Assembly: GCA_009925955.1 (NCBI GenBank) | Contig: RFPX01000048.1 | Span: 1-8,498, forward strand | Direction of reading: 5' to 3' | Length of the DNA: 8,498 bases | From: Betaproteobacteria bacterium | Lineage (GTDB): Bacteria; Pseudomonadota; Gammaproteobacteria; Burkholderiales; Burkholderiaceae_C | Part shown: piece after piece, positions 1 through 3,450 of the stretch | How the letters are laid out: every line of letters starts with the position of its first letter | Position numbering within the stretch: position 1 is the first letter of the stretch | The notes under the pieces: generated by a model | What the model saw: the letters and a program-made list of their open reading frames with translations, nothing else | Database searches by the model: none | What the model was told of the DNA's origin: nothing | Made by a program: the position numbers and the translations under genes

Positions 1-205
1 CAGGCGGGGGCAGGTTTTCCGGGGGCGGTGGCGGCTTCTTGACCTCTTCGATGATCTTGGTCTCGATCGGCTGCTTGATCACCTCCACGACTTTGCGCGC
101 GAGGCCGCTGACCAACGCATAACCCAGCAGCAGGTGCATCACCAAGACGATACCGATGCTGGTGAGATGCCGGCTGGGGTTGCGTTGCTGTTGGGCGAAA
201 TCCAC
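1..205 (-). CDS. tonB: TonB-family energy transducer, N-terminal part (cut at window edge)
   Basis: The first 68 codons read on the minus strand encode a short cytoplasmic N-terminus (MDFAQQQRNPSRH), one hydrophobic segment at about residues 15-36 containing His24, and then a charged stretch leading into a proline-rich run (KKPPPPPENLPPP, residues 56-68). This is the classic TonB layout: an inner-membrane anchor followed by a Pro-rich periplasmic spacer. Family knowledge: TonB works with ExbB/ExbD to pass proton-motive force to outer-membrane receptors for siderophores, cobalamin and similar substrates. His24 may match the functional transmembrane histidine of TonB, but that is inferred. The start is a GTG at 203-205, preceded by AGGAG (complement of 212-216) at a 6-nt spacing. 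The C-terminal receptor-contact domain lies outside the window, so the paralogue cannot be assigned; exbB/exbD would be expected further left but are not visible. Confidence 0.85.
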   Translation of the reverse strand, partial: MDFAQQQRNPSRHLTSIGIVLVMHLLLGYALVSGLARKVVEVIKQPIETKIIEEVKKPPPPPENLPPP

Positions 206-211
206 TGACGA

Positions 212-216
212 CTCCT
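212..216 (-). promoter_or_regulatory. Ribosome binding site of tonB
   Basis: The minus strand reads AGGAG followed by six bases and then GTG. This supports the GTG at 203-205 as the start, because no in-frame ATG with a comparable Shine-Dalgarno sequence is present nearby. Confidence 0.65.
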
Positions 217-220
217 GACC

Positions 221-237
221 GTGGCCCTGAAGGCCAC
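221..237 (-). promoter_or_regulatory. Hairpin in the tonB leader next to the ribosome binding site
   Basis: GTGGCC (221-226) and GGCCAC (232-237) form a perfect 6-bp stem around a 5-nt loop. In the tonB mRNA it ends 4 nt upstream of the AGGAG. The 3' arm (GGCCAC) could also pair over four bases with the GTGG that forms the start codon, so two exclusive structures are possible. The structure is visible in the sequence; a regulatory role is only inferred. Confidence 0.3.
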
Positions 238-268
238 TGTATTTCCCAAGCCACACGCCAAGCGGCCC

Positions 269-382
269 GGGTTGTAACTTTCTTTCACCGGCACTATAGC
301 CGCGACCCCGCAGTGGGAAGGTCAGGGCAACACCTAATGCTGGCGATAAGCCTTTGCATAAGCGTGCACGGGGTTGTAACTT
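269..382. repeat. Two copies of the 12-mer GGGTTGTAACTT
   Basis: Identical 12-mers lie at 269-280 and 371-382, 102 bp apart, in the gap upstream of tonB. The second copy runs into a palindrome (375-389). GTAAC/GTTAC half-sites are common in targets of OmpR/PhoB-type response regulators, so these may be operator sites, but no regulator is identified from the window. Confidence 0.4.
293..298 (-). promoter_or_regulatory. Candidate -10 element for tonB
   Basis: The minus strand reads TATAGT here, which would start transcription near 286 and give a leader of about 80 nt. No good -35 hexamer lies at 16-18 bp. The same bases also form part of an opposite-strand promoter-like pair (TTGTAA at 272-277, 17 bp, TATAGC at 295-300), so the orientation is uncertain. 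No Fur-box-like sequence was recognised. Confidence 0.3.
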
Positions 383-389
383 GGTTACA
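375..389. promoter_or_regulatory. Palindrome TGTAAC-TTG-GTTACA, possible operator
   Basis: This is a perfect inverted repeat of two 6-bp arms around a 3-bp centre, about 170 bp upstream of the tonB start and about 155 bp beyond the 3' end of hppA. It resembles a dimeric transcription factor site more than an RNA hairpin, because the arms are AT-rich and the loop is only 3 nt. The protein that binds it is unknown. Confidence 0.4.
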
Positions 390-435
390 TGTCCACGCGC
401 CTCTCACACCCAGGCCGGCCGCAACTGTAAGGTAT

Positions 436-463
436 TTGACATGTCCTGGGCAGTTGGTAGAAA
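436..463 (+). promoter_or_regulatory. Plus-strand sigma70-like promoter sequence
   Basis: A perfect TTGACA (436-441) is followed after 16 bp by TAGAAA (458-463), which matches four of the six -10 bases. Transcription would begin near 470 and run into the hairpins at 470-499 and 509-525 and then antisense to the 3' end of hppA. No plausible coding region follows on the plus strand. It could drive an antisense or small structured RNA, or it could be chance. Confidence 0.3.
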
Positions 464-469
464 CACAAA

Positions 470-499
470 CCCCCCGAAACTGAGGGCAGAGTCGGGGGG
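470..499 (-). terminator. Rho-independent terminator of hppA
   Basis: CCCCCCGA (470-477) pairs perfectly with TCGGGGGG (492-499) around a 14-nt loop. Read on the minus strand, the stem is followed by TTTGTGTTTCT, a T-rich tail as expected for intrinsic termination. It lies about 48 nt past the hppA stop codon. On the plus strand the stem is not followed by a T tract, so termination should favour leftward transcripts. Confidence 0.7.
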
Positions 500-508
500 C
501 ATGTGGCC

Positions 509-525
509 CCTCGCACGGTGCGAGG
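509..525. repeat. 17-bp palindrome between the hppA stop and its terminator
   Basis: CCTCGCAC (509-516) and GTGCGAGG (518-525) are perfect inverted arms around a single G. In the hppA transcript this gives a second compact hairpin 22-38 nt after the stop codon, upstream of the terminator stem. It has no T-rich tail in either direction. It may stabilise the 3' end or be a protein site. Confidence 0.45.
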
Positions 526-546
526 AGCGTCGGGGCTGGACCAGGA

Positions 547-2622
547 TCAGGCCATCGGCAGCAGCGGCACGATCAGCAGCGCCACGATGTTGATGATCTT
601 GATCAGCGGGTTGACCGCAGGGCCGGCCGTGTCCTTGTAGGGGTCACCCACGGTGTCACCCGTGACGGCCGCCTTGTGCGCCTCACCGCCCTTGCGGTGC
701 GTCACGCCATCCTTGTCGGTGAAGCCTTCTTCGATCAGCTTCTTGGCGTTGTCCCAAGCGCCGCCGCCCGTGCACATGGAAATGCCCACGAACAGGCCCG
801 TGACGATGGTGCCCATGAGCAGGCCACCCAGTGCAGCCGGGCCCAGCAGCAGGCCCACCACGATGGGCACCACCACGGGCAACAGCGAAGGCACGATCAT
901 TTCCTTGATGGCCGCCGTGGTGAGCATGTCCACCGCGGTGCCGTACTCGGGCTTGGCCGTGCCTTCCATGATCCCGGGGATCTCCTTGAACTGGCGGCGC
1001 ACTTCCACCACCACCGAACCGGCCGCGCGGCCCACGGCTTCCATGGCCATGGCACCGAACAGGTAGGGGATCAAGCCACCAATGAACAGGCCCACGATCA
1101 CCTTGTGGTCGGACAGGTCAAAGCTCAGGTGCATGCCGCGCGCTTCCAGCGCGTGCGTGTAGTCGGCAAACAGCACCAGGGCGGCCAAGCCGGCTGAGCC
1201 AATGGCATAGCCCTTGGTCACCGCCTTGGTGGTGTTGCCCACGGCATCCAGCGGGTCGGTGATGTCGCGCACGCTGTCGGGCAGCTCGGCCATCTCGGCA
1301 ATGCCACCGGCGTTGTCGGTGATGGGGCCATAGGCGTCCAGGGCCACGATGATGCCGGCCATGCTCAGCATCGAAGTGGCGGCCACCGCAATGCCGTACA
1401 GGCCTGCCAAGGCATAAGCCGCATAGATGGCCATGCACACAAAGATCACGGGCCAAGCGGTGGATTTCATCGACACACCCAGACCGGCGATGATGTTGGT
1501 GCCGTGTCCGGTGGTGGAGGCTTGCGCCACGTGCTGCACCGGCTTGAACTGCGTGCCGGTGTAGTACTCGGTGATCCACACCATGGCCGCTGTCATCACC
1601 AAGCCCACCACACAGGCGCCAAACAGGCGCATCTGCGTGTCAGCGCCCAAAGCGTCATCGGGCATGAAGGCCTTGGTGACGAAGAAGAAGGCCACGAGCG
1701 AAATCACGCCCGCCACGATCAGGCCCTTGTAGAGGGCCGGCATCACGTTGCGCATCTCGGGCGTGGCCTTCACAAAGCCGCAACCGATGATGGAGGCGAT
1801 GATGGACACACCACCCAGGATCAGCGGGTAGACCACGGCTTCCATGGGTGCAGCCGTCACCATCAGGGCGCCCAGGGCCATGGTGGCAATCAGCGTCACT
1901 GCATAGGTTTCGAACAGGTCGGCGGCCATGCCGGCGCAGTCGCCCACGTTGTCGCCCACGTTGTCGGCAATCACGGCCGGGTTGCGGGGGTCGTCTTCCG
2001 GAATGCCGGCTTCCACCTTGCCCACCAGGTCAGCGCCCACATCCGCACCCTTGGTGAAGATGCCGCCGCCCAAGCGCGCGAAGATCGAAATCAGCGATGA
2101 GCCGAAGGCCAAGCCCAACAGCGGCTTGAGCACGCTGCTCAGGCTCTTGTCGGGTGTCACGTTGCCGTTGCCGGTGATGAACAGGAAGAAGATGCCCACG
2201 CCCAAGAGGCCCAGGCCCACCACCAACATGCCGGTGATGGCGCCGCCCTTGAAGGCCACGTCCAGCGCCGGTCCCATGCCGCGGGTGGCGGCCTGCGCGG
2301 TGCGCACATTGGCCTTGACCGACACGTTCATGCCGATGAAGCCGCAGGCGCCCGAGAGCACCGCGCCCACCACGAATCCCACCGCGGTGGTGACATCCAA
2401 GAAGATGCCGATCAGCACCGCCAACACCACGCCCACGATGGCAATGGTCTTGTACTGGCGGGCCAGGTAGGCCGCCGCGCCCTGCTGCACAGCAGACGCG
2501 ATTTCCTGCATGCGGGCATTGCCCGCGTCTTGGCTCAAGATCCAACTGCGTTGGAGGAACCCGTAGATCACCGCCACGACCCCGCAGGCCAGGGCGGCGT
2601 AAATCGCCACATTGGTGGACAT
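547..2622 (-). CDS. hppA: K+-independent membrane H+-translocating pyrophosphatase
   Basis: This complete 691-residue protein has the usual length and near-continuous hydrophobic segments of the membrane pyrophosphatase family, about 16 membrane helices in known structures. It hydrolyses PPi on the cytoplasmic side and pumps H+ across the inner membrane. Hallmark motifs are DVGADLVGKVE (194-204), DDPRNPAVIADNVGDNVGD (210-228), EYYT (352-355), DAYGPITDNAGGIAEM (429-444) and GDTVGDPYKDTAGPAVNPL (655-673); the many Asp residues bind Mg-PPi. GNTTKA (462-467) has Lys466 where K+-dependent enzymes have Ala, which marks the K+-independent subfamily and argues for H+ rather than Na+ pumping. The ATG at 2620-2622 has AAGGAG (complement of 2628-2633) 5 nt upstream. 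The gene appears monocistronic, with its own terminator at 470-499, and is divergent from ppa. Confidence 0.97.
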   Translation of the reverse strand: MSTNVAIYAALACGVVAVIYGFLQRSWILSQDAGNARMQEIASAVQQGAAAYLARQYKTIAIVGVVLAVLIGIFLDVTTAVGFVVGAVLSGACGFIGMNVSVKANVRTAQAATRGMGPALDVAFKGGAITGMLVVGLGLLGVGIFFLFITGNGNVTPDKSLSSVLKPLLGLAFGSSLISIFARLGGGIFTKGADVGADLVGKVEAGIPEDDPRNPAVIADNVGDNVGDCAGMAADLFETYAVTLIATMALGALMVTAAPMEAVVYPLILGGVSIIASIIGCGFVKATPEMRNVMPALYKGLIVAGVISLVAFFFVTKAFMPDDALGADTQMRLFGACVVGLVMTAAMVWITEYYTGTQFKPVQHVAQASTTGHGTNIIAGLGVSMKSTAWPVIFVCMAIYAAYALAGLYGIAVAATSMLSMAGIIVALDAYGPITDNAGGIAEMAELPDSVRDITDPLDAVGNTTKAVTKGYAIGSAGLAALVLFADYTHALEARGMHLSFDLSDHKVIVGLFIGGLIPYLFGAMAMEAVGRAAGSVVVEVRRQFKEIPGIMEGTAKPEYGTAVDMLTTAAIKEMIVPSLLPVVVPIVVGLLLGPAALGGLLMGTIVTGLFVGISMCTGGGAWDNAKKLIEEGFTDKDGVTHRKGGEAHKAAVTGDTVGDPYKDTAGPAVNPLIKIINIVALLIVPLLPMA

Positions 2623-2627
2623 GAAGT

Positions 2628-2633
2628 CTCCTT
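2628..2633 (-). promoter_or_regulatory. Strong ribosome binding site of hppA
   Basis: The minus strand reads AAGGAG, then five bases, then ATG. It is one of the best Shine-Dalgarno matches in the window and fixes the hppA start. Confidence 0.75.
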
Positions 2634-2662
2634 CTTATCGTTCAGTCCCAATCCATGCCCGC

Positions 2663-2683
2663 GCCGGCGGCGCGAGCGCCGGC
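2663..2683 (-). promoter_or_regulatory. GC-rich hairpin in the hppA upstream region
   Basis: GCCGGCG (2663-2669) and CGCCGGC (2677-2683) form a perfect 7-bp all-GC stem with a 7-nt loop, 41-61 bp upstream of the hppA start. If transcription starts at the -10 proposed at 2686-2691, the RNA would begin inside the distal arm, so either the promoter lies further away or this is a DNA rather than an RNA feature. Confidence 0.35.
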
Positions 2684-2684
2684 C

Positions 2685-2702
2685 CATTCTCAAAGAATCG
2701 AC
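2685..2702 (-). promoter_or_regulatory. Candidate hppA promoter element with GTCGATTC motif
   Basis: The minus strand reads GTCGATTC, TTTG, AGAATG. GAGAAT (complement of 2686-2691) can serve as a -10. No recognisable -35 lies 16-18 bp upstream. The element matches the one at the ppa promoter (2774-2790) in all fourteen motif bases and differs only in the 3- or 4-nt spacer. Confidence 0.4.
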
Positions 2703-2773
2703 CGCTGGGTTTCTTGGTGTTTTCCTGCGGTTTGCCCGGCGCTGTGCCCTTGGGCTGCGTCAGCTCACCGACA

Positions 2774-2790
2774 GTCGATTCACTAGAATG
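2774..2790 (+). promoter_or_regulatory. Candidate ppa promoter element with GTCGATTC motif
   Basis: The plus strand reads GTCGATTC, ACT, AGAATG, with TAGAAT (2784-2789) as a good -10 (five of six bases). Transcription would start near 2796, giving a leader of about 28 nt. No TTGACA-like -35 is present at the proper distance. CGGGG (2791-2795) and CCCCG (2809-2813) could form a weak hairpin in the leader. Confidence 0.45.
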
Positions 2791-2823
2791 CGGGGTTTCC
2801 CTAAATCGCCCCGTCGCCTGCCC

Positions 2824-3363
2824 ATGAGCCTGCACAACGTCACCCCCGGCGCCAAAGCGCCCGATGAATTCAACGTCATCATCGAGATCCCGATGAACGC
2901 CGACCCCATCAAGTACGAGGTCGACAAGGAAACCGGGGCGCTGTTCGTGGACCGTTTCATGACCACGGCCATGCACTACCCCTGCAACTACGGCTATGTG
3001 CCGCAGACGCTCAGCGACGACGGCGACCCCGTGGACGTGCTGGTGATCACGCCCTACCCGCTGACCCCGGGCGTGGTGGTGACCTGCCGGCCCCTGGGCG
3101 TGCTGAAGATGGAAGACGAAGCGGGGGGCGACGCCAAGCTGCTGGCCGTTCCCACCACCAAGATCCTGCCCATCTACGAGCACTGGAACAAGCCCGAAGA
3201 CATCAACCAAATGCGCCTGAAGGCCATCCAGCACTTCTTCGAACACTACAAGGACCTGGAAAAGGGCAAGTGGGTGAAGGTGCAGGGCTGGGAAGGCCCG
3301 GAGGCGGCCAAGCAGGAAATCGTCAGCGGTATCCGCAATTACGCCGCGGGCAAGCGCGCCTAA
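2824..3363 (+). CDS. ppa: Soluble inorganic pyrophosphatase, family I
   Basis: This complete 179-residue protein is collinear with E. coli Ppa (about 176 residues) with a +1 offset. Expected active-site residues are present: Glu21, Lys30, Glu32, Arg44, Tyr52, Tyr56, Asp66, Asp68, Asp71 in the DGDPVD signature (66-71), Asp98, Asp103, Lys105, Tyr142 and Lys143. It is a cytoplasmic Mg2+-dependent enzyme that hydrolyses PPi to two phosphates and so pulls biosynthetic reactions forward. The reading frame stays open far upstream, to about 2530, but that part overlaps hppA and the promoter and does not resemble the family; the ATG at 2824 gives the conserved N-terminus (MSLHNVTPG). An in-frame ATG at 2788 would overlap the -10. 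No clear Shine-Dalgarno sequence precedes 2824, so the start rests on family alignment. The gene is divergent from hppA and 87 bp upstream of the peptidase gene. Confidence 0.97.
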   Translation: MSLHNVTPGAKAPDEFNVIIEIPMNADPIKYEVDKETGALFVDRFMTTAMHYPCNYGYVPQTLSDDGDPVDVLVITPYPLTPGVVVTCRPLGVLKMEDEAGGDAKLLAVPTTKILPIYEHWNKPEDINQMRLKAIQHFFEHYKDLEKGKWVKVQGWEGPEAAKQEIVSGIRNYAAGKRA

Positions 3364-3393
3364 GGCTCCAGGCCCGCTAACATCACGCCCCTC

Positions 3394-3438
3394 GGGGCTG
3401 CCGGTGCAGCAAGGCGCCGTCAGCCCCTTCTTCATTTT
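3394..3438 (+). terminator. Terminator-like hairpin between ppa and the M16 peptidase gene
   Basis: GGGGCTG (3394-3400) pairs with CAGCCCC (3421-3427). One mismatch further in, CGG (3402-3404) pairs with CCG (3417-3419). The stem is followed directly by TTCTTCATTTT (3428-3438), a fair T-rich tail. It lies 30 nt past the ppa stop and its tail runs into the TGGAGA ribosome binding site of the next gene. It may end the ppa transcript, or act as an attenuator for the peptidase gene, since no convincing promoter is seen between the two. Confidence 0.55.
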
Positions 3439-3443
3439 GGAGA
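3438..3443 (+). promoter_or_regulatory. Ribosome binding site deciding the peptidase start
   Basis: TGGAGA lies 7 nt ahead of the ATG at 3451 and 4 nt ahead of the in-frame GTG at 3448. The spacing favours the ATG. Confidence 0.55.
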
Positions 3444-3450
3444 ACGCGTG

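Noticed and set aside
469..500. The 470-499 stem as a terminator for plus-strand transcription
   Set aside because: On the plus strand the stem is followed by a G/C-rich sequence instead of a T tract, so only the minus-strand reading fits an intrinsic terminator.
354..593. A 79-codon plus-strand open frame in the gap beside hppA
   Set aside because: It runs through the hppA terminator stem and the palindrome, ends inside hppA, has a Cys/Arg-rich product without domain or signal, and has no ribosome binding site.
653..2470. Several plus-strand open frames opposite hppA (for example 676-1197, 1504-2100, 1928-2470)
   Set aside because: They are mirror frames of a well-conserved membrane pyrophosphatase, with His- or Pro/Thr-rich products of no recognisable family.
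2530..2823. A 98-residue N-terminal extension of the soluble pyrophosphatase
   Set aside because: It would overlap the hppA coding sequence and the divergent promoter region and has no counterpart in the family. The conserved protein begins at 2824.
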